This document shows, one piece after another, positions 46,313-54,676 of a stretch of 63,303 bases of DNA; positions within the stretch are counted from its first letter, which is position 1; each line of letters begins with the position of its first letter. The position numbers were made by a program, and so were the translations under genes. The notes beneath the pieces are model-generated. The model was given only the letters and a program-made list of their open reading frames with translations, ran no database searches and was not told the origin of the DNA. The stretch comes from Mesorhizobium neociceri (GTDB taxonomy: Bacteria; Pseudomonadota; Alphaproteobacteria; Rhizobiales; Rhizobiaceae). The DNA is taken from positions 1 to 63,303 of the forward strand of contig NZ_JACDTY010000029.1 in NCBI RefSeq assembly GCF_013520985.1, given 5' to 3'.

Positions 46313-46847
46313 CGTTCGGCGCGACCTGTCTCGCCACCTCCTCCAGCCAATGATCGCTGATGCCCAGCGCCTCAAGATGCTTGACCGTGCTCAGCACATA
46401 GTCCTCATTGTTTCCGGACTGGCCGACGGCGCCACGGATGACCGTCGCCGCATGGGCCGCATCGAGCCCGCCGGCATATTGTTCATGCTGACGGTCGACG
46501 ATGTAGGCGACCGCTTTCACAGTCTCACGCCCGGCCAAGCCATTCCCATCGAGGCTGATATCGAGCACGCGCTCGAGATAGACGCTGGTGACCAGTTCGC
46601 GCTCGCGCAGATAGGTCAGCACCTCATCGCGCAACTCGCCGGGCACGCGAAAGGCCAGCCCGATGCAAGAGCCGCCACGGTCGAGGCCGAGCACCAGACC
46701 CGGCCGCTCACGCGTGCCGCGATGCACGAAGGAATAGACGCAGAGTGACCGGCGGTAGCCGTAAAGGTGCGCGCGCCGGGTCTCGACATGCGCAAATCCC
46801 GGCCGCCAGATCAGCGAGCCGTAGCCAAAAACCCAAAAATCGCCCAT
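46302..46847 (-). CDS. chaC: ChaC-type gamma-glutamylcyclotransferase
   Basis: A 181-residue enzyme that degrades gamma-glutamyl peptides, notably glutathione, to 5-oxoproline. The N-terminal Y-G-S-L-I-W motif (F-G-Y-G-S-L-I-W-R-P-G-F) is at residues 7-18, and a catalytic glutamate is expected in the L-R-E-R-E-L segment near residue 87. The N-x-x-Y-V-L-S-T-V region follows. An extra N-terminal stretch in the open frame is dropped because M-G-D-F-W-V-F-G at 46847 is the normal start. The stop overlaps the 3' end of the convergent MDR gene. Confidence 0.9.
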   Translation of the reverse strand: MGDFWVFGYGSLIWRPGFAHVETRRAHLYGYRRSLCVYSFVHRGTRERPGLVLGLDRGGSCIGLAFRVPGELRDEVLTYLRERELVTSVYLERVLDISLDGNGLAGRETVKAVAYIVDRQHEQYAGGLDAAHAATVIRGAVGQSGNNEDYVLSTVKHLEALGISDHWLEEVARQVAPNATL

Positions 46848-46969
46848 ATCGCCAAGCCTGATTGCACGAGAGTGACGACACCGCATCGGAATCGGTGCTC
46901 TTCTATCTATTTGCTTGTTGCGTAAACCACAGTCCACCCGCAACACGCCGCGTTGATGAAAGCCGCAGC

Positions 46970-47968
46970 ATGACGTCAACTGACGAGCGTCCGTCAAAAT
47001 TTCGCCGCCGGCTGTTCTGGCTCGCCGCTTTGGTCGTTGTGCTGTTCGGCGTCTACAGCGCGGTCTGGTTCTATGTCGCCGGGCGCGTCAGCAGCGAGGC
47101 CGACAAGGCGGTGGCGCAGCTCAAGGACAAAGGCATCGAGGCCGGCTGCGCCAACCTCACCGTCAGCGGCTATCCCCTGAGTTTTGCCATCTCCTGTGAC
47201 AATCTGGCTTACGAGGACGACGCCAAGAACGTCGCTGCCTCGACCGGCAGCTTCAACTTCATGGCCGAGATCACGCGGCCGTTGTCGCCTGTCGCCGAGT
47301 TGCGCGGACCGCTGCGCACATCGGTGCCGGGAATGACGCCGCTCTGGATCGACTGGGACAATCTGCAGGCCAATGCAAAGCTCTCCTGGCCCTTGCCTCG
47401 CAGCATTTCGCTGCAGGCCGAGGCCCTGTCCGGCCAGACCGATCCGGCCGATGACACCGACCCGGTTTCGCTGTTCAGCGCCGGCACCGCAGCGGGAGAA
47501 CTGCGGCCCGACGGCCTGGACGTCGGCTATGTCGGAAGCTTCACCGATCTTGAGATCGATGCCGACGCGATCGGCGGGCGGGTGCTGCCGCCGCTCGACG
47601 GCAGCGGCGACGCGACGCTGAAGAACGGCGTGGCGCTGATGAAGGCGCAGGCCAAGAGCCTGCGCGGCCAGGCGGCCGACATCCACAACCTCGACCTGTC
47701 CTCGGGAACGGCGCGCATCACCGTTTCCGGCCCGGTATCGGTCGACGAAAATGGTCTGGTCAATGCCGACCTGACGATCAAGCTCAAGGATCCCAAAGCC
47801 GTGGCGGCGATCCTCGCCACCGCTATTCCCGAGCAGAAGAACCAGATCGAGCAAGGCTTTGCCGGCCTGGCTTTGCTCGGTAACGAACCGTCGATGCCGC
47901 TTAAGGTGGTGAAGGGCAAGGCCTCGCTCGGCTTCATTCCGCTGGGCAAGATCAAGCCACTCGACTAG
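46970..47968 (+). CDS. DUF2125 family protein
   Basis: A 332-residue DUF2125 protein, restricted mainly to alphaproteobacteria. A single helix near residues 15-38 is followed by a large periplasmic domain made mostly of beta strands with repeated short G-x-T and L-D-L segments. One cysteine pair (A-G-C-A-N-L, I-S-C-D-N-L) may form a disulfide near residues 65-80. It ends with L-G-F-I-P-L-G-K-I-K. The fold recalls AsmA-like lipid-handling proteins, but this is speculative. The stop codon TAG is the first part of a palindromic repeat. Confidence 0.85.
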   Translation: MTSTDERPSKFRRRLFWLAALVVVLFGVYSAVWFYVAGRVSSEADKAVAQLKDKGIEAGCANLTVSGYPLSFAISCDNLAYEDDAKNVAASTGSFNFMAEITRPLSPVAELRGPLRTSVPGMTPLWIDWDNLQANAKLSWPLPRSISLQAEALSGQTDPADDTDPVSLFSAGTAAGELRPDGLDVGYVGSFTDLEIDADAIGGRVLPPLDGSGDATLKNGVALMKAQAKSLRGQAADIHNLDLSSGTARITVSGPVSVDENGLVNADLTIKLKDPKAVAAILATAIPEQKNQIEQGFAGLALLGNEPSMPLKVVKGKASLGFIPLGKIKPLD

Positions 47969-48014
47969 AGCATGATCCCAAAGCGGGAACCGCTTTTGGG
48001 GAGAGATCATGCTC
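47968..48014. repeat. Palindromic repeat after the DUF2125 gene
   Basis: The outer arms GAGCATGATC (47968-47977) and GATCATGCTC (48005-48014) are a perfect 10-bp inverted repeat. Inside, CCCAAAGCGG pairs with CCGCTTTTGGG apart from one bulge. The element starts within the stop codon and ends 15 bp before the PfkB-family start, so it may terminate or stabilise the first transcript. Its GAGCATGATC ends recall a common intergenic repeat family of rhizobia. Confidence 0.8.
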
Positions 48015-48028
48015 AAGCAAGCCAACGC

Positions 48029-48964
48029 ATGAACCGGCCGGTGAAACTGCTGAGCGTTGGCGCGCTGACGCTGGACACGATCCTGCGCGTCGAAACCTTG
48101 CCCACGCATCAGGGCAAGTTCATCGCCTCGGACGGTGTCCAGATCGCTGCGGGCATGGCGACAAGTGCTGCCTGCGCCGCACACCGTCTCGGCGCCGAGG
48201 TGTTCCTGTGGGCAAGTGCGGGTGACGATGGCGTCGGCGACCAACTGCTGGCCGGCATCGCGGCCGAGGGCGTTGACTGCAGCTTTGTCCGCCGCGTCAA
48301 AGGCGCGCGTTCGGCGCTGGCCTCGATCCTGGTCGACGCCCATGGCGAACGCATCATCGTGCCTTTCTACGACCCGAAGGCGCAGGCCGACCCCGAGGCG
48401 CTGCCCGTCGCCGATCTCACCGCCTTCGACGCCGTTCTGGTCGATGTCCGCTGGCCCGGTGCCGCCGCACTTGCTTTGACCGCCGCGCGCGACGCCGGCC
48501 GCCCGGCGATCCTCGACGCCGACACGGCGCCGCTCGAAGTGCTGGAGCGTCTGTTGCCGCTGGCGTCACACATCGTCGCTTCGGAGATGGCGGCGCGCAT
48601 CGTCTGCGGCCACGCCCTGGATCCGGAAACCGCCTGTGCCGACCTCGCCAGCCGCACCGACGCCTTCGTCGCGGTCACCGGTGGCGCCGCGGGGAGCTGG
48701 TGGCATGATCGGTCTGCCGGCGGCGTTCGCCACATTGCAGCGCCAAAGATCAAGGCGGTCGACACGCTTGCCGCCGGCGACGTGTTTCACGGCGCCTTCG
48801 CCGTCGGGCTCGCGGAAGCCATGCCCATCGAGCAGGCCTTGCGCTTTGCCAGTGCCGCCGCCGCGCTCAAATGTCAGCGTTTTGGTGGCCGGCTGGGGGC
48901 GCCGGATCGGGCCGAGACAATGGCCATGGTCGAGGCGACCTGGCCGGCATCCCAACAAGGCTAA
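48029..48964 (+). CDS. PfkB-family carbohydrate kinase
   Basis: A 311-residue ribokinase-fold sugar kinase. The N-terminal substrate region (G-A-L-T-L-D-T-I, then Q-I-A-A-G-M-A-T-S-A-A) resembles the G-G-x-x-x-N motif of the family in degenerate form. The ATP-binding end reads V-D-T-L-A-A-G-D-V-F-H-G-A-F, with catalytic aspartate in A-A-G-D near residue 252 (usually G-A-G-D). The sugar substrate is not clear. ATG at 48029 is chosen as the normal start; the open frame reaches 47972. No ribosome site is obvious, and the palindrome upstream may reduce translation. Confidence 0.87.
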   Translation: MNRPVKLLSVGALTLDTILRVETLPTHQGKFIASDGVQIAAGMATSAACAAHRLGAEVFLWASAGDDGVGDQLLAGIAAEGVDCSFVRRVKGARSALASILVDAHGERIIVPFYDPKAQADPEALPVADLTAFDAVLVDVRWPGAAALALTAARDAGRPAILDADTAPLEVLERLLPLASHIVASEMAARIVCGHALDPETACADLASRTDAFVAVTGGAAGSWWHDRSAGGVRHIAAPKIKAVDTLAAGDVFHGAFAVGLAEAMPIEQALRFASAAAALKCQRFGGRLGAPDRAETMAMVEATWPASQQG

Positions 48965-48973
48965 GCCTGAATA

Positions 48974-49909
48974 TCAGCTCCCTTTGGGATGCTCGACTGC
49001 CTGGCGGCCAAAATCCGGCACGTCGATGTCCTGCCCGGCCTCGATGATCGAGCGGCGCACGGCGCGGGTGCGGGTGAACAGGTCGAACAGCTTTTCGCCG
49101 TCGCCCCAGCGGATCGCCCGCTGCAGCGAGGCTAGGTCTTCCGAAAAGCGCGCCAGCATTTCGAGGATGGCGTCCTTGTTGTGCAGGCACACGTCGCGCC
49201 ACATGGTCGGGTCGGAAGCGGCGAGACGGGTGAAGTCGCGGAAACCCGAGGCCGAATATTTGATCACTTCCGACTTGGTCACCGACTGTAGATCGTCAGC
49301 GGTGCCGACGATGTTGTAGGCGATGATGTGCGGCAGATGCGAAACGATGGCCAGCGTCATGTCGTGATGCTGCGGGTCCATCGTGTCGATGTTCGAGCCG
49401 CAGCGCCGCCAAAACTCCGACAGCTTCTCCAGCGCGGCCGGATCGGTGTCGGGAAGCGGCGTAAAGATGCACCAGCGGTTTTCGAACAGCTCGGCGAAGC
49501 CGGCATCAGGGCCCGACTTCTCGGTGCCCGCCAGTGGATGTCCCGGGATGAAATGCACGCCGTCCGGCACATAAGGCTGCATTTGCGCGATCACCGAAGC
49601 CTTGGTCGAACCGACATCGGTGAGGATGGCGCCCTTTTTCAACGCCGGCGCGATCTCTTGCGCCACCTCGCCCGATGAACCGACCGGCACCGAAACGATG
49701 ATCAGGTCGGCGTCACGTACGGCTTCCTTGGCGTCGGTGTTGTAGCTCTCGCCAAGACCGAGCTCCTTCGCCCGCGCCAGCGTGGTCGGGCTGCGCGTCG
49801 CGATGGCGACATGGCGGGCGAGACCCTCGCGGCGGATGACACGGGCCAGCGACGAGCCGATCAGACCGATGCCGACCAGCGCGATTTTCTCGAACATTGG
49901 TGACGTCAT
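48974..49909 (-). CDS. tyrC: Prephenate/arogenate (cyclohexadienyl) dehydrogenase
   Basis: A 311-residue NAD(P)-dependent enzyme of tyrosine synthesis that oxidatively decarboxylates prephenate or arogenate. The Rossmann motif G-I-G-L-I-G-S-S-L is at residues 13-21. The catalytic region H-P-L-A-G-T-E-K-S-G near residues 123-132 and the S-H-L-P-H motif near residue 190 are present. There is no chorismate mutase or ACT domain. It follows hisC on the same strand by only six bases, and this pair shares an aromatic aminotransferase step. Confidence 0.93.
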   Translation of the reverse strand: MTSPMFEKIALVGIGLIGSSLARVIRREGLARHVAIATRSPTTLARAKELGLGESYNTDAKEAVRDADLIIVSVPVGSSGEVAQEIAPALKKGAILTDVGSTKASVIAQMQPYVPDGVHFIPGHPLAGTEKSGPDAGFAELFENRWCIFTPLPDTDPAALEKLSEFWRRCGSNIDTMDPQHHDMTLAIVSHLPHIIAYNIVGTADDLQSVTKSEVIKYSASGFRDFTRLAASDPTMWRDVCLHNKDAILEMLARFSEDLASLQRAIRWGDGEKLFDLFTRTRAVRRSIIEAGQDIDVPDFGRQAVEHPKGS

Positions 49910-49915
49910 GTGTTT

Positions 49916-51025
49916 TCAGCTTTTCAGGAATGTCGTGAGGGCGTCGATAACGCCGCGATTGGCTTCTTCGGTACCGACGCTCATGCGCAGCGCGTTGGGA
50001 AAGCCATAGCCGGTAACGCGTCGCAATATATAGCCGCGCTGGGTGAGGTAATCGTCCGCCGCCTCTGCCGAATGCTTCTTGTCCTCGGGGAAATGGATGA
50101 GGACGAAATTGCCGACGCTGGGCGTCACCCTGAGCCCAAGCTTCGTCAGCTGTTCATTCAGCCAAATGAGCCAGGTCTCGTTGTGCAACGAACTGCGCTC
50201 GACATGGGCGCGGTCACGAATGGCGGCAATGCCGGCCTCGATTGCCGTCGCGTTGACGTTGAAAGGACCGCGGATGCGGTTGATCGCATCGACGATGTGC
50301 AGCGGGCCATACATCCAGCCGATGCGCGCGCCGCCTAGGCCGAGCTTGGAAAATGTGCGGGTCATGACGACGTTCTGGGCACTGCCCGCCAGCTCGATGC
50401 CGGCCTCGTAGTCGTTGCGCCGGACATACTCGGCATAGGCCGCGTCGAGCACCAGAAGCACATTGCCCGGCAGGGCGGCATGCAGGCGGCGAACCTCCTG
50501 GAACGGCAAGTAGGTGCCGGTCGGATTGTTGGGATTGGCGAGGAACACGATTTTGGTCCGCGGCGTAACCGCGGCCAGAATCGCGTCGACATCGGCGCGC
50601 TCGTCGGTTTCCTTGACCGTCACCGGTTTCCCGCCGGCCGACTGGATGTAGATCTTGTAGATCATGAAGGCGTGTTCGGTGATGATGGCCTCATCGCCTG
50701 GCGCCAGATAGGTCTGCGCCAGCAGGCCCAATATCTCGTCGGAGCCGTTGGAGCAGATGATGTTTGCCGCATTGAGGCCATGCACCTCGCCGATCGCCTC
50801 GCGCAGCCGGCGGGCGGTGCCGTCGGGGTAGACGTCCAGCTTGCTAGCCACTTCACGCGCGGCCTCGATTGCTTTCGGCGACGGGCCGAGCGGGTTCTCG
50901 TTCGACGACAGTTTATGGACCTTGGCGACGCCGGCCGGCGCGGTGCTCTTGCCAGGCACATAGGCTTCTATTTCCATGATGCCCGCGCGGGGCGTTGGCC
51001 GTGCCTTGTCCGCTGTCTTGTCCAT
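49916..51025 (-). CDS. hisC: Histidinol-phosphate/aromatic aminotransferase
   Basis: A 369-residue fold-type I PLP aminotransferase. The PLP lysine is in T-F-S-K-L-G-L-G-G-A-R-I-G near residue 230. The N-E-N-P-L-G motif is near residue 43, the cofactor-contact N-P-N-N-P-T-G near residue 170 and D-A-A-Y-A-E near residue 200. HisC-type enzymes serve histidine synthesis and often also tyrosine and phenylalanine; linkage to tyrC suggests an aromatic role, as in hisC2-tyrC pairs. The gene starts divergent from metX, about 265 bp away. Confidence 0.93.
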   Translation of the reverse strand: MDKTADKARPTPRAGIMEIEAYVPGKSTAPAGVAKVHKLSSNENPLGPSPKAIEAAREVASKLDVYPDGTARRLREAIGEVHGLNAANIICSNGSDEILGLLAQTYLAPGDEAIITEHAFMIYKIYIQSAGGKPVTVKETDERADVDAILAAVTPRTKIVFLANPNNPTGTYLPFQEVRRLHAALPGNVLLVLDAAYAEYVRRNDYEAGIELAGSAQNVVMTRTFSKLGLGGARIGWMYGPLHIVDAINRIRGPFNVNATAIEAGIAAIRDRAHVERSSLHNETWLIWLNEQLTKLGLRVTPSVGNFVLIHFPEDKKHSAEAADDYLTQRGYILRRVTGYGFPNALRMSVGTEEANRGVIDALTTFLKS

Positions 51026-51120
51026 GTCGCAAATCCGTCGAGAATGCCTCCGTCCGGAGGCCGCAGCGGAAATACAAGCCGTGGCTCCGAATGTCGAGAG
51101 GCGGCGGCAATAGCTTGCCG

Positions 51121-51149
51121 TTGACGCCGGGCCGCGTGAGTTCTAGAAG
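51121..51149 (+). promoter_or_regulatory. Probable housekeeping promoter of metXW
   Basis: TTGACG (51121-51126) and TAGAAG (51144-51149) are separated by 17 bases. Transcription would begin near 51156, just ahead of the SAM-II aptamer. The -35 is a good match and the -10 a fair one. Confidence 0.5.
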
Positions 51150-51162
51150 AACGCAACAGTTC

Positions 51163-51213
51163 CGTGGTGATTTGGCCGGTCGGCTTGCAGCCACGTTAAA
51201 CAACTCGCTAAAG
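51163..51213 (+). promoter_or_regulatory. SAM-II riboswitch
   Basis: The SAM-II aptamer upstream of metX. The P1 stem is CGTGG (51163-51167) with CCACG (51191-51195), the loop carries the conserved TGATTTGGC and the pseudoknot partner, and CGCTAAAG (51206-51213) follows the second helix. This layout matches the SAM-II consensus found before metX and metA in alphaproteobacteria. S-adenosylmethionine binding is expected to hide the metX ribosome site, so that methionine synthesis falls when SAM is plentiful. Confidence 0.9.
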
Positions 51214-51291
51214 GGCCGTTTGCGTGACGTAACCGGCTTTGCGATCGCATTGCCGGTTTTTTATTGCCTGACGGCGGGCAAGGAGAGTCAC

Positions 51292-52461
51292 ATGACCGCG
51301 CTCCGCGCTGCAAAAACCAACAACGAGGCCGACAGCCCGTCCAGCCCTGTGTTGCGTTTCGGCCCCGACAAGCCGCTCAAGCTCGACGCCGGCACGCTTT
51401 TGTCGCCGTTCCAGATCGCCTACCAGACCTACGGCACGCTCAACGACGCGCGCACCAACGCCATCCTGGTCTGCCACGCGCTGACCGGTGACCAGCATGT
51501 CGCCAACACCAATCCGGTGACCGGCAAGCCCGGCTGGTGGGAAGTGCTGATCGGCCCCGGCAAGATCATCGACACCAACCGTTTCTTCGTCATCTGCTCC
51601 AACGTCATCGGCGGCTGTCTCGGCTCCACCGGCCCGGCTTCGACCAATCCCGCCACCGGCAAGCCTTACGGGCTCGACCTGCCAATCATCACCATCCGCG
51701 ACATGGTGCGGGCGCAGCTGATGCTGGTCGACCATTTCGGCATCGAGAAGCTGTTTTGCGTGCTTGGCGGCTCGATGGGTGGCATGCAGGTGCTCGAATG
51801 GGCATCGTGCTATTCCGAGCGCGTCTTCTCGGCTTTGCCGATCGCCACCGGCGCGCGCCATTCCTCGCAGAACATCGCCTTCCATGAGGTCGGCCGTCAG
51901 GCTGTCATGGCCGACCCGGACTGGCATGGCGGCAAATATTTCGAGCACGGCAAGCGCCCTGAAAAAGGGCTGGCGGTGGCGCGCATGGCCGCCCACATCA
52001 CCTATCTGTCGGAAGCCGCTCTGCACAGAAAATTCGGCCGCAATCTGCAGGACCGCGACGCGCTGACCTTCGGTTTCGACGCCGACTTCCAGATCGAAAG
52101 CTATCTACGCCACCAGGGCATGACCTTCGTCGACCGCTTCGATGCCAACTCCTATCTCTACATGACCCGTTCGATGGATTATTTCGACCTCGCCGCCGAC
52201 CATGGCGGCCGGCTGGCCGACGCCTTTGCCGGCACGAAGACGCGCTTTTGCCTGGTATCGTTCACCTCGGACTGGCTGTTCCCGACCGAGGAGAGCCGCT
52301 CGATCGTGCATGCGCTCAACGCCGCCGGCGCGTCCGTCTCCTTCGTCGAGATCGACACCGATCGCGGCCATGACGCCTTCCTGCTCGACGAGCCGGAACT
52401 GTTTGCCGCCATCAACGGCTTTATCGGCTCGGCCGCGCGGGCGAGAGGGCTCGCCTCATGA
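51292..52461 (+). CDS. metX: Homoserine O-acetyltransferase
   Basis: A 389-residue alpha/beta-hydrolase-fold enzyme making O-acetyl-homoserine for methionine synthesis. The nucleophile is Ser in G-G-S-M-G-G near residues 159-164. The catalytic Asp in T-S-D-W-L-F-P near residue 326 and His in D-R-G-H-D-A-F-L near residue 360 complete the triad. L-V-C-H-A-L-T-G-D-Q near residue 58 is the oxyanion-hole segment. Ribosome site AAGGAG is present. Regulation by the upstream SAM-II riboswitch is likely. metW overlaps by four bases, so they are translationally coupled. Confidence 0.95.
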   Translation: MTALRAAKTNNEADSPSSPVLRFGPDKPLKLDAGTLLSPFQIAYQTYGTLNDARTNAILVCHALTGDQHVANTNPVTGKPGWWEVLIGPGKIIDTNRFFVICSNVIGGCLGSTGPASTNPATGKPYGLDLPIITIRDMVRAQLMLVDHFGIEKLFCVLGGSMGGMQVLEWASCYSERVFSALPIATGARHSSQNIAFHEVGRQAVMADPDWHGGKYFEHGKRPEKGLAVARMAAHITYLSEAALHRKFGRNLQDRDALTFGFDADFQIESYLRHQGMTFVDRFDANSYLYMTRSMDYFDLAADHGGRLADAFAGTKTRFCLVSFTSDWLFPTEESRSIVHALNAAGASVSFVEIDTDRGHDAFLLDEPELFAAINGFIGSAARARGLAS

Positions 52462-53072
52462 GCGTCAACCGCGCCCAGCGCGTCGACCTCGAAGTCGTCG
52501 CCGGCCTCATCCCGCCGCTCTCGCGGGTGCTCGATGTCGGCTCGGGCGACGGCCTGTTGCTCGAACTGTTGCAGGAAACCAAACAGGTCGACGGGCGCGG
52601 GCTGGAACTGTCGCAGCGCGGCGTCAACGAATGCGTGGCGCGCGGCCTCTCGGTCATCCAGGGCGATGCCGACACCGACCTCGAATTCTATCCAGACAAG
52701 GGTTTTGACTTCGTCGTCCTGTCGCAGACGCTGCAGGCGACTCGCAACCCGAAGCTGGTGCTCGACGAACTCTTGAGAATCGGCAACCGCGCCATCGTCT
52801 CCTTCCCCAATTTCGGCCATTGGCGGGTGCGGCTGTCGTTGTTCTTCAAGGGACGGATGCCGGTGACCGAGGACCTGCCCTATTCCTGGTACGACACGCC
52901 CAACATCCACTTCTGCACCATCCGCGACTTCGTCAATCTGGTCGAAGAGCTCGGCGCTTCGGTCGAAAAAGCCACCGCGCTCGACGGCAACGGCCAGAAG
53001 ATTGGCCTGTCGATGCCATGGTGGTTCTGGAATTTCTTCGGCCAGCAGGCGGTGTTCTTGCTGAAGCGGTAG
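52458..53072 (+). CDS. metW: Methionine biosynthesis protein MetW
   Basis: A 204-residue protein with a methyltransferase-like fold. The SAM-binding region is V-L-D-V-G-S-G-D-G near residue 25, and the family segments G-R-G-L-E-L-S-Q and V-V-L-S-Q-T-L-Q follow. N-F-G-H-W-R-V-R near residue 117 and Y-S-W-Y-D-T-P-N-I-H-F-C-T are typical of MetW. It works with MetX in many proteobacteria, apparently raising acetyltransferase activity. It overlaps metX by the sequence ATGA, so both are made from the SAM-II-controlled message. Confidence 0.95.
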   Translation: MSVNRAQRVDLEVVAGLIPPLSRVLDVGSGDGLLLELLQETKQVDGRGLELSQRGVNECVARGLSVIQGDADTDLEFYPDKGFDFVVLSQTLQATRNPKLVLDELLRIGNRAIVSFPNFGHWRVRLSLFFKGRMPVTEDLPYSWYDTPNIHFCTIRDFVNLVEELGASVEKATALDGNGQKIGLSMPWWFWNFFGQQAVFLLKR

Positions 53073-53081
53073 AGTTTGCCC

Positions 53082-53402
53082 CTATTCCAGCACGTCCGTG
53101 GCCTTGTGCGGGTGCCTGACACCGTCGGCGATGACCACATCGGCATGGGAGTTGTCGGTACGCAAGGCCAGGATCTCCCGATAGGCAGGCGAATCATACC
53201 AGCCGCGCGCATGCGCCCTGTCCGGAAACTCGATGACGATCAGATGCCCCGGCCATTCGTTCTCGACCACGTCCAGGTCGCCGCCATGGACAAGAAAGCG
53301 GCCGCCGAACGGCTCCAATGTGGCGTCGATCCTCTGCAGATACTCGACAATCTGCGGGCCTATTGTGACTTGACGCATATGGGCGACGGCGTAGGCGGTC
53401 AT
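53082..53402 (-). CDS. DUF1330 family protein
   Basis: A 106-residue single-domain ferredoxin-like protein of the DUF1330 family (dimeric alpha-beta barrel). The start M-T-A-Y-A-V-A-H, G-G-R-F-L-V-H-G-G near residue 33 and I-E-F-P-D-R-A-H-A-R-G-W-Y-D-S-P-A-Y near residue 60 are typical. Function is unknown. ATG at 53402 follows a GGGAG site. It is convergent with metW, ten bases apart. Confidence 0.88.
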   Translation of the reverse strand: MTAYAVAHMRQVTIGPQIVEYLQRIDATLEPFGGRFLVHGGDLDVVENEWPGHLIVIEFPDRAHARGWYDSPAYREILALRTDNSHADVVIADGVRHPHKATDVLE

Positions 53403-53679
53403 GGCTGAACTCCCTGTTCGATCGAAGCGCAACAACCGGCTTCGTGGGCACAATCTGCAGGGATGATGGCCATCGGTCGATTACGCCTGAGGTAATAGGA
53501 ACGCGGCCGATGCGGTACGCCTATCCTCCCTCCAATGCATGTCTCCCGATCCGCGAGGGTGTTGCCATTGGGGCGCGAGGCTCGAAATTCGTTATTCAGG
53601 CAGGTCGCCGCTCGCATCGCGTGATGACATGTGAGCATGTTCTTTGTAGCGTTGCCTCGCAGGTGATACTGAGCGGGGC

Positions 53680-54675
53680 ATGGAACGGAAAAATCCGACC
53701 TATTCGGTTGTTGTCGAAATGGAGAATGCCAAGTCCATCGACCAAGATGAGATTGGCGTTGCACTCACCGCTTTGGCGCGCGAGATCGAAAGGGCAACGG
53801 CGGACGAACAGTACGCCAAACCGGAGCTTATTATCGTCCACAGCGGGCAGAATACCGATACGCCGCTGCTCCAGCAGCGTATCTGCGAACTTGTCCCGCA
53901 ACTTGGCACGGTTGCAAACCTGGTCTTCGGCGCCTGCACCGGAGGCCGATACTATGAGGTCAAAAACAAGGGCGCCCAGTTTGCAACGGGCGACGTCGTC
54001 ATTTTCACCGATTCGGATACGGTTGTTGAGAAAGGCTGGCTGTCGGCGCTGCTGAAACCGCTGGGGGACCCGACGAAGACTGCCGTGAGTGGCTACACCT
54101 ATCTCGACTGCGACGATTTCGCCTCGCGGACCTTTGCCCTTCTGTGGTTCTTCCCCCTGCGCGAGGGTGACCAGCGTTTCGCTTCAAAGCGGGCGATGAA
54201 CGCCAACAATTGCGCTTTTCGTAGAATCTGGTTAGCCAACCACCCCTACCCTGCCAGCAACGGTTTCAAGGTTTCTTGCACATTGCTGACGAGCCAGTTA
54301 CGAGAAAGCGGATATGACTTTGTCAGGGTCGATGCTCGGGCCAGCCATTATCCCCCGCGCGGCTGGCGCTTTTTCTTCTGGCGCGCCCTGGTTACCGGGC
54401 GCGACGCGGACCGCAAATATGTGGCGCTGGAATCATCTTCGCAAGGCAGGCGCATGCTGAAGGCGACAAGGCACTGGTTTTCAACATCCTGGCGATTGAG
54501 CCGGCGCGTCGTTGCGCATTCGGCACAACTCGGGATGCCTATCTGGCAGATTCCGTTTGCCCTGATCGTCGGGTTGGCCTTTTGCACTCTGGTTTTTGTT
54601 TCCCAGATGGCCATGGCGCTTGGTCTGGTCCGGGATGAACCGGAACATGTGCCTCTTTATGTGGGTCATAGCTGA
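53680..54675 (+). CDS. Glycosyltransferase family 2 protein
   Basis: A 331-residue membrane-associated GT-A glycosyltransferase. The nucleotide-sugar region has the metal-binding D-S-D motif (F-T-D-S-D-T near residue 110) but the start Y-S-V-V-V-E-M is unusual for GT2. Helices near residues 285-310 and a C-terminal tail suggest membrane attachment. The M-N-A-N-N-C-A-F-R-R segment is the acceptor side. The stretch reads visibly lower in GC than its neighbours (not calculated), and the sequence before it (53403-53679) shows no gene. It may have been acquired together with the next gene, 2 bp away; the product might be an exopolysaccharide or lipopolysaccharide decoration. Confidence 0.8.
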   Translation: MERKNPTYSVVVEMENAKSIDQDEIGVALTALAREIERATADEQYAKPELIIVHSGQNTDTPLLQQRICELVPQLGTVANLVFGACTGGRYYEVKNKGAQFATGDVVIFTDSDTVVEKGWLSALLKPLGDPTKTAVSGYTYLDCDDFASRTFALLWFFPLREGDQRFASKRAMNANNCAFRRIWLANHPYPASNGFKVSCTLLTSQLRESGYDFVRVDARASHYPPRGWRFFFWRALVTGRDADRKYVALESSSQGRRMLKATRHWFSTSWRLSRRVVAHSAQLGMPIWQIPFALIVGLAFCTLVFVSQMAMALGLVRDEPEHVPLYVGHS

Positions 54676-54676
54676 A

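Noticed and set aside
53490..53530. GGAAC word upstream of the glycosyltransferase that might be an EcfG-type promoter
   Set aside because: No CGTT at the expected 16-17 base distance.
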